Source of the DNA: Hyphomicrobium sp.
GTDB taxonomy: Bacteria > Pseudomonadota > Alphaproteobacteria > Rhizobiales > Hyphomicrobiaceae
Direction: 5' to 3'
Assembly (NCBI GenBank): GCA_019751875.1
Contig: JAIEMV010000002.1
Location: forward strand, 545,799-609,798
DNA length: 64,000 nt
The notes below the pieces were generated by a model, which had not been told where the DNA came from, did not search any database, and saw only the letters and a program-made list of their open reading frames with translations. This document shows positions 21,572 to 31,993 of this stretch, piece by piece (position 1 is the stretch's first letter; each line of letters starts with the position of its first letter). Made by a program: the position numbers and the translations under genes.

Positions 21572-22060
21572 TCAGGCGTTACCCGACTGTCCTTCCGTTT
21601 CGGGCAGCAGGCTGACCTCGAGGCGAACGCGATCGCATGCGACCTTCGGGATCTTGCCGCGGCCCTTCGACTTGACGAGCACGACGATGCCGAGGTCGGA
21701 GAGGCGCGCGAGCGTGCGCGTCAGGCTAGCCTTCGGGCGGCCGGAGAGGCGGGAGAGTTCGGCCAAGGTCTTCGGCTCAGCCGTGCGGATCATCTTGAGC
21801 AGCTTCAGGTTGCGGTCCGAGAGGAGCCGCATCAGTTTTTCAGGCTTCTGGCGCTTGGGAGCTGCGCCGTGGGTCCCGTTGGTGCCATTCGTACCGATAT
21901 GAGCCGCGGCCACAGGGGCCTTGGCGGTCTCGGCGAACTCAAAGTGGAGCGTCTTCCCGTCGTCCATCTTGTCCATCGCTCTGGCGGGCGCCGGTCCAAG
22001 CCGGCGGATCATTCCGAGAGTGCGGTCTCGTGCAGCGCCCATTTGGGTTTGCGTCTGCAT
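21572..22060 (-). CDS. Winged-HTH transcriptional regulator (MarR-like)
   Basis: 162 aa; RNLKLLKMIRTAEPKTLAELSRLSGRPKASLTRTLARLSDLGIV wHTH. Confidence 0.8.
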   Translation of the reverse strand: MQTQTQMGAARDRTLGMIRRLGPAPARAMDKMDDGKTLHFEFAETAKAPVAAAHIGTNGTNGTHGAAPKRQKPEKLMRLLSDRNLKLLKMIRTAEPKTLAELSRLSGRPKASLTRTLARLSDLGIVVLVKSKGRGKIPKVACDRVRLEVSLLPETEGQSGNA

Positions 22061-22166
22061 TGGAAACGGGAGCAGTGACCGCTAGGATCACCTGACGTCG
22101 GTCAAATTTTCTTATCGCAGGTTGGGCTGAGTTGACACTTGGGGTCGCTATGTGGCGGCAGTCGCC

Positions 22167-24308
22167 TCAGCTGGAAATGCGTGAAAAATCAGCGACATTG
22201 AGGGTTGCGGCGCGGATTTCGGAGAGCAGTTTGAGCCGATTGGCGCGCAGGTCTTGATCAGCAACATTGACAGTGACCTTCTCGAAAAAGGCGTCGACGG
22301 GGGCGCGCAACTCGGCGAGCGCGTTCATGGCGCCGGTGAAGCTCTCGACGTTGATGGCGGCGGCGGTGTCGAACTTGGCCTTGGCGATGCTGGCTGCGAG
22401 CGCGCGTTCGGCCGGTTCGGCGAGGAGGTCGCCGTCGGGGTCGCCGGAGTAGGTGGTCTTGTCCTTCTTTTCTTCGATGGCGAGGATGTTGGAGGCGCGT
22501 TTGACGCCGGCGAGCAGGTTGGCGCCGTCGTCGGTTGCGAGGAACGCGCCCAGGGCTTCAACGCGCTTGACGATGAGGGCGAGATCGTCCTGGCCGGGTA
22601 GCGCGAAGACGGCGTCGATCAGGTCGTGGCGCGCGCCCTTTTCCTTCAGGTGAACCTTGAGGCGGTCGGCGAAAAAGGCGAGGAGGTCCGATGTTATATG
22701 GCTTTTATTGTGCTCTACCATGGAACCCAGTTCGCCGGGTTTTCGAGGAAGTTCCCAAGTGTCTTGCTTTGCTTGAGATTCGAACAGTCCATGTGAAAGC
22801 GCGCATTTTGTATGCAATGAAATGCGGACGTCGTTTTCGAGGATGAGGCGGATTACGCCTAGCGCAGCGCGCCGCAACTGATAGGGATCACCACTTCCTG
22901 TCGGCTTTTCTTGTATGCGCCAGAAGCCGACGAGCGTGTCGAGTTTGTCAGCGAGCGCGACGGCGATGGCGACGCTGTCGCCGTCTTCTTCCTTGGGCAC
23001 GACGTCGGTGGGGCCCTTGGGCTTGTAGTGGAGCTCGATGGCGCGCGCGATTTCGGGCTTGGTGCCGGCCTTTTCGGCGTAGTAGCGGCCCATCAGGCCC
23101 TGCAATTCCGGGAACTCTCCGACCATGCCGGAGACGAGATCGGCTTTGGCAAGCTGGGCGGCGCGGCGGGCGTCCTGCGGATCGGCATCGACGGCGCCCG
23201 CGATTTGCGCGGCCAGTTCAGCGATCCGTTCCACGCGGTCTTTTTGCGTGCCGAGTTTCTCGTGGAAGGTGATGCCAGCGAGGTCGTTCGCCATTTCATC
23301 GAGCGGCTTCTTGAGATCCTGATCCCAGAAAAACTTCGCATCAGACAGGCGCGCGCGGATGACCTTCTCGTTTCCGGAAATGATCTGCGCGCCGCCATCG
23401 GTGGCGGTGAGATTGGAGACGAGAATAAATTTATTGGCGAGCTTCTTCGATTTCGGGTCGCGCAGGGAGAAGCACTTCTGGTGCTGCTTCATGGAGGTCG
23501 TCAGAACTTCGCCGGGCACATCGAGGAAGTCCCGATCGAATTCGCCCATGAGGACGACGGGCCATTCGGTGAGGCCGGCGTTTTCCGCGACGAGCGCGTC
23601 ATCTTCGACCAGTTGGAGTTTGGCGGCCTTGGCGGCGGCGTGGGCTGCTTCGCTGATGGTGGCCATGCGGACGGCCGGGTCGAGCATCACCTTGTGGGCG
23701 AGGAGCTGGGCTTCGTAATCCGCGAACGACTTGACCTTGAATGCGGTGTTGCCATGAAAGCGGTGGCCGCGCGTGGACTGGCCGGCCGTGATGCCCGCGA
23801 TCGAAAACGGGACGACCTTGCCGTCGAGCAGGCAGATGATGGAGTGCAGCGGGCGGATCCACTGGAACGTGCCAGACCCCCACCGCATGGATTTCGGCCA
23901 GGGGAATTTGGCCAGCACATTCGGGACGACCTCGGCCACGATGTCGGCGGCTTTACGGCCCGGCTTTTCGATGCGCGCGAGGTAATAGTCGCCTTTCTTC
24001 TCATCGTGAACGATTTCGGCTTCGTCGATCGAGGCGAGGCCGGCGGCCTTCAGAAATCCAGCGAGGGCTTGTTCGGGGGCGCCGACACGGGGGCCTTTGC
24101 GCTCGTCGCATATGGCGGGCGAAATGTGCGGCAGGCCTTCGACGACCAGGGCGAGGCGGCGCGGGGTGGAGTAGGCGCGGGCGCTGGAGAAGGTCAGCCC
24201 GGCGGCGGTGAGCCCGTCTCCGACGAGGCGCTTCAGGTCCTCGCTCGCGCGCACCTGCATGCGCGCGGGGATTTCCTCGGAGAAGAGTTCAATCAGCAGT
24301 TCGGACAT
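22167..24308 (-). CDS. glyS: Glycyl-tRNA synthetase beta subunit
   Basis: 713 aa; [52 protein letters not shown]. Confidence 0.97.
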   Translation of the reverse strand: MSELLIELFSEEIPARMQVRASEDLKRLVGDGLTAAGLTFSSARAYSTPRRLALVVEGLPHISPAICDERKGPRVGAPEQALAGFLKAAGLASIDEAEIVHDEKKGDYYLARIEKPGRKAADIVAEVVPNVLAKFPWPKSMRWGSGTFQWIRPLHSIICLLDGKVVPFSIAGITAGQSTRGHRFHGNTAFKVKSFADYEAQLLAHKVMLDPAVRMATISEAAHAAAKAAKLQLVEDDALVAENAGLTEWPVVLMGEFDRDFLDVPGEVLTTSMKQHQKCFSLRDPKSKKLANKFILVSNLTATDGGAQIISGNEKVIRARLSDAKFFWDQDLKKPLDEMANDLAGITFHEKLGTQKDRVERIAELAAQIAGAVDADPQDARRAAQLAKADLVSGMVGEFPELQGLMGRYYAEKAGTKPEIARAIELHYKPKGPTDVVPKEEDGDSVAIAVALADKLDTLVGFWRIQEKPTGSGDPYQLRRAALGVIRLILENDVRISLHTKCALSHGLFESQAKQDTWELPRKPGELGSMVEHNKSHITSDLLAFFADRLKVHLKEKGARHDLIDAVFALPGQDDLALIVKRVEALGAFLATDDGANLLAGVKRASNILAIEEKKDKTTYSGDPDGDLLAEPAERALAASIAKAKFDTAAAINVESFTGAMNALAELRAPVDAFFEKVTVNVADQDLRANRLKLLSEIRAATLNVADFSRISS

Positions 24309-24399
24309 GAGTTCTCAGCAGCTCTGGCGTGTGACCCCGTCTCATTAGGCGAGGACCACAGACGCGGCAAGCTCTGGCTGTGCGGGGCAGTGCCTCAAG

Positions 24400-24639
24400 T
24401 TAAGGTGTGGGAGCGGCCGGGGCGGGTTCGGCAGCCTTTTCGTTGGTTGCCTGGTTGACCAGGTCAAGCACCTGCTTGCCGATGTCGTCGACGGCCCCAG
24501 TTGTGAAAAGATAACCGATGCCGACGGCGCAGAGCACGACGTAGAACAGGAACACGATGCCGTTGCGACGCAGAAAGAGCAATCCGAGCAGCAGGAGCGG
24601 AAGGGCGAGCGCGAGCACGCCGGCAATCGTCGGTGTCAT
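24400..24639 (-). CDS. Small two-TM membrane protein upstream of glyS
   Basis: 79 aa hydrophobic ORF MTPTIAGVLALALPLLLLGLLFLRRNG. Confidence 0.6.
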   Translation of the reverse strand: MTPTIAGVLALALPLLLLGLLFLRRNGIVFLFYVVLCAVGIGYLFTTGAVDDIGKQVLDLVNQATNEKAAEPAPAAPTP

Positions 24640-24741
24640 GTGATGGTCTCCCCAAGATGGACCGCGCTTATCGCGCGCGTGTCACATCGCCGTTCTAGCG
24701 GCTTTGGCAGAGGGCGCATAGAGCGGGGATGGAGATAACGG

Positions 24742-25257
24742 TCAGCGGGCTTTGCGGCGTACCGGGCTCGCGCGCCCCGGAATGGGTTCAGCATAAAGTT
24801 CGAGGCGGTGACCCGTCAGGCGGTAGCCGAGGCGGCGGGCGATCTCGGTCTGCAAACGCTCGATCGCGTCCGAGCGGAACTCAATCACCTTGCCGGTGGT
24901 GATGTCGATCAGGTGGTCGTGGTGCTCGCCGGTCGCCTGCTCAACGCGTGCGCGGCCGCCTTCGAATGTATGCGTCTCGATAAGGCCGATATCGGCGAAC
25001 ATGCGCAGGGTGCGATAGACGGTCGAGAGCGCGATGCCGGGATCAATGGCCGCGGCGCGACGGTGGATCTCGATGACGTCCGGATGATCATGGGCGGCGG
25101 AGACGACGTCGGCGATGATGCGGCGCTGGCCGGTGAGACGGCGGCCGTGCTTGCGGCACAGGTCTGCGAGGTTTGCGGTTTCGGGCATGAGATGGTCCGG
25201 CAGATGCAGCTCGCAAATAGACGCAAAATGGGCATGCGGGTTGACGTTTTCGCCCAT
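24742..25257 (-). CDS. Fur-family transcriptional regulator (Mur/Irr type)
   Basis: GRRLTGQRRIIADVV, IALSTVYRTLRMF and GEHHDHLIDITTGKVIEF Fur motifs. Confidence 0.92.
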   Translation of the reverse strand: MGENVNPHAHFASICELHLPDHLMPETANLADLCRKHGRRLTGQRRIIADVVSAAHDHPDVIEIHRRAAAIDPGIALSTVYRTLRMFADIGLIETHTFEGGRARVEQATGEHHDHLIDITTGKVIEFRSDAIERLQTEIARRLGYRLTGHRLELYAEPIPGRASPVRRKAR

Positions 25258-25278
25258 GCAGTCCAGTCTTATCGCTTC

Positions 25279-25293
25279 TGCAAATCATTTGCA
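25279..25293. promoter_or_regulatory. Fur/Mur box (MRS-like)
   Basis: Perfect 7-1-7 palindrome TGCAAAT-C-ATTTGCA between divergent fur-like and mntH genes. Confidence 0.85.
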
Positions 25294-25321
25294 ATAAGGA
25301 TGATGCCGGAATGGACGATCG

Positions 25322-26686
25322 ATGACTTTGGTGCCCGGTTCAGAACGTCCGATATCGGCCGAGCGCGACAGCGGCTGGCAGCGTGGGGGTGGAGAGCCGT
25401 CGCTGATTGAGGTGTTTCGTTCGATCGCAGTGGCGCCGGGGGCGTCGCCGTGGCGGAAGTTTCTGGCGTTTCTCGGCCCCGGCTACCTCGTGGCCGTCGG
25501 CTACATGGATCCCGGCAACTGGGCAACGTCGCTCGCGGGTGGGGCGCAGTTCGGCTACACGCTGCTCGCCGTTGCGCTGATTTCGAATGTGATGGCGATC
25601 ATCCTCCAGTCGTTGTGCGCGCGGCTGGCTGTGGGATCGGGGCGGGATCTGGCGCAGGCGTGCCGCGACGGATTTCCGCGTTGGGTTTCTTGGCCGCTGT
25701 GGCTGCTTGCCGAACTGGCGATCTGTGCGACGGATCTGGCCGAAGTGATCGGCACGGCGATCGGGCTACAACTGCTGTTCGGCATTCCGCTCGAGGTCGG
25801 CGTACTGATTACGGCGCTTGATGTGTTCCTGATCCTGTGGCTGCAAAGCCGAGGGTTTCGAAAGATCGAAGCGTTCGTCATCACGCTGCTTGGCGTGATC
25901 GCGGTGTGTTTCGCTATCCAGATCGCGCTGGCAGATCCGGATTGGGGGCAGGTCGTCGGCGGGTTTCTGCCGACGAAGGAGATCGTCTCGAATCCCAACA
26001 TGCTGTACTTGGCGCTCGGCATCATCGGCGCGACGGTGATGCCCCACAACCTCTATCTGCATTCCGGCATCGTGCAGACACGGGCGTATGGCAACTCGCT
26101 GGCGGAGCGGCGAGAGGCCCTCAAGTACGCGACGCTCGATTCGACGGTCGCGCTCATGTTTGCGCTGACGATCAACGCGTCGATCCTGATCCTGGCGGCG
26201 GCGACGTTTCATGTCGCGGGGGAGACGCAGATTGCGGAACTTGGCCGGGCGCACGAACTGCTGCAGCCGCTGTTGGGCGCGTCCATTGCGCCGTCGTTGT
26301 TTGCGATCGCACTTCTGTGCTGCGGGCTCAATTCGACTGTGACAGCGACCATGGCCGGTCAGATCGTGATGGAAGGCTTCATCGATATCAAGCTGGCTGC
26401 GTGGCTGCGGCGGCTGGTGACGCGGCTCGTGGCCATTATTCCAGCGGTGATCGTGATCCTGCTCTATGGAGAGAGCCACGCGGGCAAGCTGCTGATCCTT
26501 TCGCAGGTCGTGCTGAGCTTTCAACTGCCGTTCGCAGTCATCCCGCTCGTCATGTTTACCGCATCAAGGGCAAAGATGGGCGAGCTCGTCGCGCCGTACT
26601 GGCTGACGGCGGTGGCGGCGGTGATCGCCGTGGTGATCGTGGCGCTGAACGTGAAACTTCTGGTGGATGTGTTCAGCGGCGGATGA
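25322..26686 (+). CDS. mntH: Nramp-family Mn2+/Fe2+ transporter
   Basis: 454 aa; [20 protein letters not shown] and [15 protein letters not shown] Nramp motifs. Confidence 0.96.
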   Translation: MTLVPGSERPISAERDSGWQRGGGEPSLIEVFRSIAVAPGASPWRKFLAFLGPGYLVAVGYMDPGNWATSLAGGAQFGYTLLAVALISNVMAIILQSLCARLAVGSGRDLAQACRDGFPRWVSWPLWLLAELAICATDLAEVIGTAIGLQLLFGIPLEVGVLITALDVFLILWLQSRGFRKIEAFVITLLGVIAVCFAIQIALADPDWGQVVGGFLPTKEIVSNPNMLYLALGIIGATVMPHNLYLHSGIVQTRAYGNSLAERREALKYATLDSTVALMFALTINASILILAAATFHVAGETQIAELGRAHELLQPLLGASIAPSLFAIALLCCGLNSTVTATMAGQIVMEGFIDIKLAAWLRRLVTRLVAIIPAVIVILLYGESHAGKLLILSQVVLSFQLPFAVIPLVMFTASRAKMGELVAPYWLTAVAAVIAVVIVALNVKLLVDVFSGG

Positions 26687-26692
26687 TCCGTA

Positions 26693-27514
26693 TCATGGAG
26701 CCGGCGTTGTGGCGGCCGGCGGCGTGGCCGGAATTGAGCCAGTGGTCACGCCGCTCGTATCAGGCGAGGTTCCAACCTTGGCGAGGCCGCTGTTGCGGTC
26801 GAGAATGCCGAACCACTTGTCTTCCGGAAGAAGGCGCTGGTTGAGGCCCGCCCAGAGGTTGCGCGAAGCCATTCCGTCCCTGAATGTCTTTGTCGAGGGC
26901 GTGATGCTCATGACGCCAATTGCGGCGGCGAGCATGCCGAGCGACGCATAGGGATAGCGGCGGTCAAACAGCTTGAGAGCGGTGCCGAATGATGCCTTCA
27001 CTCGCGTGTCCATGACATCGACGGAGTACAGCTCGTCGAGGATCAGGTGGGTGAGATAGCCGAGGAACAGGAACGCCGCGCCGAGCCAGGCAACACCTTC
27101 GTGACGGCCCAGCACATAGTAGAACACCACCGCCGTCGCGCCAGCGGAGAAGATCGCGGCAAGGATCGAATGCCAAATGCCGCGATGAATGGAAAGATGA
27201 TGGAAGGCCGAGTGCAGCCCGTAGCGGAACAAGACGAGCGTGCCGAGCCAAAGGATCCAGAGTTCGGCGATCGAGAATTTCGTGGCGAAGGAGAACAGGA
27301 CCGCGAACGAGAAGAAGATGCCGAGACCAGAGAACATCGCCTTGCTCGGGCGTGAGTCCTTCAGGTCGATGTCGGGGAGGATAGAGCCCAGGACGCCGGC
27401 CATTGTGACCGCGATGAGGTTTTCGGGAGCGACCACGTCGGCAGCGAGCGTGAGCGTGGCAAGCGCACCGGACACGACGGTGCCGACGGCGATGTGGGTC
27501 GTGAAATTGGCCAT
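26693..27514 (-). CDS. YdjM-like membrane-bound metal-dependent hydrolase
   Basis: MANFTTHIAVG...GSILPDIDLKDSRPSKAMF and HRGIWHSILAA motifs. Confidence 0.85.
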   Translation of the reverse strand: MANFTTHIAVGTVVSGALATLTLAADVVAPENLIAVTMAGVLGSILPDIDLKDSRPSKAMFSGLGIFFSFAVLFSFATKFSIAELWILWLGTLVLFRYGLHSAFHHLSIHRGIWHSILAAIFSAGATAVVFYYVLGRHEGVAWLGAAFLFLGYLTHLILDELYSVDVMDTRVKASFGTALKLFDRRYPYASLGMLAAAIGVMSITPSTKTFRDGMASRNLWAGLNQRLLPEDKWFGILDRNSGLAKVGTSPDTSGVTTGSIPATPPAATTPAP

Positions 27515-27589
27515 GCTTGCCCTCCTGACGTGCCGATCGTTCTTCCGATCAGATTCTCAGGGCTCAGGCGATAGCTGCGCCCGGCGCCG

Positions 27590-28603
27590 ATGTGGAAAAA
27601 CCACTTCGTTACAATGGGCTTGGCGGCGGCGGCAGGGCGTGCCACAGGGATGCCGATCAATATGGCAGGCAGAGTTCCAATGAGCGGCATTCACGATCAT
27701 GCCCACGGCAACGGTCTGGTTGGCCGGACCGCGATAGCAACTATTGCCGTGGCTTTTATCGTCATGGGCTTGAAGTACGTGGCCTACTGGAAGACCGGCA
27801 GCGTTGCGCTCTACTCCGACGCGCTCGAAAGCATCGTGAACGTCGTGACGGCGGTGGCGGCGCTGATCGCGGTGCGCGTGAGCGCCATGCCGCCGGACCG
27901 GAAGCATCCATTTGGGCATCACAAGGCGGAGTTCTTTTCCGCCGTGCTCGAAGGCGCGCTGATCGTTTTGGCGGCATTCCTGATTTTCCAAGAAGCTTAC
28001 GAAGCATGGCGCAATCCGCGAACCTTGACCGAGCCTGCGGTGGGACTGGCCATCAACGGTGCGGCGGCAGCGGTCAATGCCGGCTGGGCGGGATACCTGA
28101 TCTCGCGCGGGCGGGCGTGGAAGTCGCCTGCGCTGAGTGCCGGCGGATGGCACATTCTTACGGATGTCATGACGTCAGTCGGCGTGCTGATCGGGCTGCT
28201 GCTGTCGCTTTGGACGGGGATCACGCAACTCGATCCGCTGTTGGCTGCGTTTGTCGGCGTCAACATTCTGTGGGCGGGGTATCACATCATCTCGACATCG
28301 ATTTCGTCACTGATGGACGAGGCGGCGAGCCCCGAGGATCAGGCAGAGATCCGGGCGGCCATCCAGGATTGCGGCGAGGGCGCTATCCAGGCGCACGATA
28401 TCCGGACTCGGCACGCAGGGCGCGTGATGTTCATCGAATTTCATCTCGTGGTGCCGGGCACCATGACAGTTCTGCAGTCGCACGATATCTGCGATCGCAT
28501 CGAGGCGGCGCTGAAGTCGCGCATTCCGGGGTCGCAGGTTGTTATTCATGTGGAGCCGGACCACAAAGCGAAAGCCAAGGATGTGGTGCCGGTCAGCTGT
28601 TAA
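27590..28603 (+). CDS. Cation diffusion facilitator (CDF) transporter
   Basis: SVALYSDALESIVNVVTAVAALIAVRVSAMPPDRKHPFGHHKAEFFSAVLEG; start may be internal. Confidence 0.93.
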   Translation: MWKNHFVTMGLAAAAGRATGMPINMAGRVPMSGIHDHAHGNGLVGRTAIATIAVAFIVMGLKYVAYWKTGSVALYSDALESIVNVVTAVAALIAVRVSAMPPDRKHPFGHHKAEFFSAVLEGALIVLAAFLIFQEAYEAWRNPRTLTEPAVGLAINGAAAAVNAGWAGYLISRGRAWKSPALSAGGWHILTDVMTSVGVLIGLLLSLWTGITQLDPLLAAFVGVNILWAGYHIISTSISSLMDEAASPEDQAEIRAAIQDCGEGAIQAHDIRTRHAGRVMFIEFHLVVPGTMTVLQSHDICDRIEAALKSRIPGSQVVIHVEPDHKAKAKDVVPVSC

Positions 28604-28705
28604 CGCTACCGATCTATTCAACGACGCCTGTTCCCCCCGGTACAATCTTGTTTTATGTTTCAAGCTATCGTTGCTCTCAAAGCTGTTTTTGCTAGGGAGT
28701 GCGTC

Positions 28706-29728
28706 ATGCGCCGCCTGACTGCTGCTGCCATCGTTTTTTCGATCTGCCCGGGGCTTGTGGCTGGACCTGCTCTGGCTGCTGGAGGCGATCCGATCGGAGC
28801 GACGCTGTCCGTCGTCGACATCGTGACGGCGGCTTATAATCGCGACACGCGGACGCTCGCAGCCGGAGATGATGTGCGCCAGAACGAACTCATCGATGTG
28901 AGCAAAGATGGTTCGACGGAATTGAAGCTCAACGACGAGACAAAGCTGGCTCTCGGTCCCGGCGCGAAGCTGATGCTCGATAAGTTTGTTTACGATCCGG
29001 ACAAAGCGACAGGCGACATCGGTGTCGATCTCGTCGAGGGCGCGTTCCGATTCATGACCGGTGTGGCCAAGAAGCCGAGCTATGTGGTGAAGGTGCCGCG
29101 CGCGTCAATCACGGTGCGGGGAACGATCTTCGACGTCTATGTGCAAGAGGACGATGCGAGTTGGCTCCTGCTGCACGAAGGTGCGGTGACCGTATGCGAC
29201 GAGCGCGGGCGGTGCCGCGATCTGGACGAACCGGGCAAGCTCATTCAGATCACGAGTGCAGGTGACGTGCGGCCGCCGGCAAATTGGGCGAAGATCGACA
29301 AGGCGGTTCTGCCGTCGCTTGATAGCGCGTTTCCGTTCGTGAAGACGCCGCCGTCCATTGATCCTAATCCCGTTTTCACGCCGGAAACGCTGATCAAGCT
29401 CGGCGCGCTCGATCCGGATGTGCGGCCGCCGCGCCGGGTGCAGGATGACCCGCCGCCGCGTCGCACGAAGAAGCCGAAAACCGAAAAGGCCGAGGACAAG
29501 CCGGCCAAGAAGAAGCCGGCGAAGGTTGCCTCACCGTCGAAAGAAAAGCCGAAGAAGACGCGGCGCGCGAACAATGACGATGCTGCCGCGAAGGCGGCCC
29601 TGGGTCTGGCAATCGGTGTCGGTATTGGCATCGGTGTCGGTAAGATGGGCGGCGGTGGCGGACGGCGTGGCGGTGACAAGGGTGGCGGGAGTGGGCGGAT
29701 GCCATCTGAAAAGTACACACCGCGGTAA
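28706..29728 (+). CDS. FecR-domain protein
   Basis: Signal peptide, FecR-like region (VVKVPRASITVRGTIFDVYVQEDDASWLLLHEGAVTVC), Lys/Pro-rich and Gly-rich C-terminus. Confidence 0.85.
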   Translation: MRRLTAAAIVFSICPGLVAGPALAAGGDPIGATLSVVDIVTAAYNRDTRTLAAGDDVRQNELIDVSKDGSTELKLNDETKLALGPGAKLMLDKFVYDPDKATGDIGVDLVEGAFRFMTGVAKKPSYVVKVPRASITVRGTIFDVYVQEDDASWLLLHEGAVTVCDERGRCRDLDEPGKLIQITSAGDVRPPANWAKIDKAVLPSLDSAFPFVKTPPSIDPNPVFTPETLIKLGALDPDVRPPRRVQDDPPPRRTKKPKTEKAEDKPAKKKPAKVASPSKEKPKKTRRANNDDAAAKAALGLAIGVGIGIGVGKMGGGGGRRGGDKGGGSGRMPSEKYTPR

Positions 29729-29735
29729 GTCTGAG

Positions 29736-31919
29736 CTAGGCGGGAAGGCGCTGCTCGGCGGCGTGCAGGACAACATCGGCTTCGATGACGCCACATGCCC
29801 GAGCGGCGACGATGTGGCGGCGGGCGGCAGGCATGTCTTTCGTCGCCATGGCTTGCGCGAATTCCAGGACGTGCCGTTTCAGGTCCTCCCAACGCGGATG
29901 ACGGGCGGCGGTCTCGTCGCCGATGACTGCAAACAGTTTTTCGCCGCGGTTCTTGCCGCGCAGGGTCGTGGTGGTGATTTCGACGATGGCGAAGTCGGCG
30001 GCGGCCGCTGCGGTCTGCTCGCCGATGATGATCGGCGTGCCGTAGGTCTTGGTCGTCTCTTCGATGCGTGAGGCGGTGTTCACGACATCGCCGAGGACGG
30101 AATAGTCGAACCGCTGCGGTGAACCGACGTTGCCGACGACACAGGAGCCGGTGTTGAGACCAATGCCGATCCGGATGGGCTCGGTGTTCTCGCCGCGCCT
30201 TGCGTTCATCGCGACGATTGCCGCTTGCATCGCAAGTGCTGTGCGGCAGGCCTGGCGTGCGTGGTCGGGATCGGTCAACGGCGCATTCCAGAAGGCCATG
30301 ACGGCGTCGCCCATGAATTTGTCGATGGTGCCGCGATGGGCGAGGATCTCGTCCGCGAGCGGGGTGAAAAGGGTGTTGATGAAGCTGACAAGTTCTTCGG
30401 CTGTCATGCCTTCGGAGAGGCGCGAGAAACCGCGGACGTCGGCGAAAAGGAGCGTGACGTCGCGAAGGTCGCCGCCCAGCTTGAGGCGATCAGGCGTGCG
30501 GGCGAGTTCTTCCACGACGGTGGGCGAAACGTAGTAGCCGAAGGCAGAGCGAATTCGGGCGCGGTCGGCTTCGGAGCGGACGTAGTTCGTCAGGGAGCCG
30601 ACGAGGTAGACCGCGAGCAGGGCGAGGGACGGGTAAACCGGATCTATGAGCAAGCCGTCGCGGTAGGCGAACCAAGACAAGCCGATGACACCTGCTATGG
30701 CAGCGAGCGTGAGGATGGCCGCGGCGACCGCGCCGGAGGTTGCGATGTAGCGGGCAACGGATTGCGAGCACGCTATCAGCAAAGCCGACAAGAGACCGGC
30801 GACCACGAGAAAGACGAGTTCGGCGCCTGTGGCCCAGGAGGGGCGGACGAGATGATCGCCAATGAGCATCTGCTCTAGTGCCTGGGCGTGAATCTCGACG
30901 CCGGCCAGCGCCGGCACCAGAGGCGTGGTGCGCAGGTCCATGAGCCCCGTGGCGCTGGTGCCGATAAAAATGAAGCGGCCTTCAATTTCGGATTTGTCGA
31001 CCCGGCCTGCGAGAAGATCGCGCGCGGAAATGCTGCGGCGCGGATCGGGCGGGGCAAATTTGAGCCAGAGTTCGCCTTGTGCGTCGGTCGGCAGGATCAC
31101 TTCACCGGCGCGAATGCTGTCGATGCCGGTCTGCTCGCCGAAGGAGAGAATGCCGCTGGCGCCCGATGAGCGGACGAGGATCGTTGTGCCGGCGCCTTGC
31201 GCGATGCGGATCGTTTCAAGGGACAGCGACGGATAGAGCTTGCCGCCGGCCGTGATGAGGAGGGGAACGCGGCGGACGACCTGATCGCTCTCGGGTATCC
31301 AGTTGACGGCACCGATGCCGGTTGCGGCCTCCGAGAGGACAGGCAGCGAACCGACCCCGCCAGCGAAGGACGGGACGAACAACATCGGGTCATCGCCGGC
31401 AATGGCGAAGGGCGCGCGCGGTTCGACGAGTTGACGGCTGACATCTCGTTCCCCGGCAAAACCCAGCACGACGGGAGCCTTGGAAATGGCGGCGGCGAGG
31501 ACGTCATCGTTGGAGGGCAAGCTCGCGGCCTTCTCACCGAGCGGTTCGAGGCCGGGGACTCGCGCGAGCTCTTTGGCGATATTCGACGCGTTCCATCGGT
31601 CGGGTTCGGCCAAGATGAGATCGACCGTGATGGTGCGGGCTCCGGCCTCGTTAAGACGCGTGATGATGTCGGCGAGGCGCGTGCGCGGCCAGGGCCATTG
31701 GCCAAATTCGGCCAGGGAGGCCTCGTCGATGTCGAGGATGCGAACCGGGAATGTTTCGTCAACGGGACGCGGCGCACTCGTCAGTAGGCTGTCGAAGATG
31801 GCAAGGCGCAGGCGCGCAACGGGGGTGGGGTCGAAGATGCGCAGCAGGACGGCGGCAGCCAGCACCACCCCCATCAGCACGACATACAACGGCTGGCGTT
31901 GCGCCACGATCATCCCCAC
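29736..31919 (-). CDS. CHASE2-domain class III adenylate/guanylate cyclase
   Basis: 727 aa; CHASE2 region (RILDIDEASLAEFGQWPWPRTRLADI), TM helices, cyclase domain VTLLFADVRGFSRLSEG, FDYSVLGDVVNTASRIE. Confidence 0.93.
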   Translation of the reverse strand: MGMIVAQRQPLYVVLMGVVLAAAVLLRIFDPTPVARLRLAIFDSLLTSAPRPVDETFPVRILDIDEASLAEFGQWPWPRTRLADIITRLNEAGARTITVDLILAEPDRWNASNIAKELARVPGLEPLGEKAASLPSNDDVLAAAISKAPVVLGFAGERDVSRQLVEPRAPFAIAGDDPMLFVPSFAGGVGSLPVLSEAATGIGAVNWIPESDQVVRRVPLLITAGGKLYPSLSLETIRIAQGAGTTILVRSSGASGILSFGEQTGIDSIRAGEVILPTDAQGELWLKFAPPDPRRSISARDLLAGRVDKSEIEGRFIFIGTSATGLMDLRTTPLVPALAGVEIHAQALEQMLIGDHLVRPSWATGAELVFLVVAGLLSALLIACSQSVARYIATSGAVAAAILTLAAIAGVIGLSWFAYRDGLLIDPVYPSLALLAVYLVGSLTNYVRSEADRARIRSAFGYYVSPTVVEELARTPDRLKLGGDLRDVTLLFADVRGFSRLSEGMTAEELVSFINTLFTPLADEILAHRGTIDKFMGDAVMAFWNAPLTDPDHARQACRTALAMQAAIVAMNARRGENTEPIRIGIGLNTGSCVVGNVGSPQRFDYSVLGDVVNTASRIEETTKTYGTPIIIGEQTAAAAADFAIVEITTTTLRGKNRGEKLFAVIGDETAARHPRWEDLKRHVLEFAQAMATKDMPAARRHIVAARACGVIEADVVLHAAEQRLPA

Positions 31920-31970
31920 TGCCCGGCAAACATCGTAGCGCTTTCCTAGGTGACTCCGCCAGTTGCGAGG

Positions 31971-31979
31971 TTATCCACA
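31971..31979 (+). promoter_or_regulatory. Consensus DnaA box
   Basis: TTATCCACA exact match, flanked by GACTC at 31952 and 31989. Confidence 0.5.
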
Positions 31980-31993
31980 GCGCGCGTTAGACT

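Noticed and set aside
22911-24458. 515-aa + strand ORF opposite glyS
   Set aside because: Shadow ORF; glyS motifs on the minus strand are unambiguous.
26690-26710. GGAGCCGGC match to the palindrome core
   Set aside because: Lies in the C-terminal coding end of the YdjM-like gene, with no GACTCC partner or complementary arms.
25837-26844. 335-aa alternate-frame ORF within mntH
   Set aside because: Out-of-frame Arg/Gly-rich ORF; mntH frame carries all family motifs.
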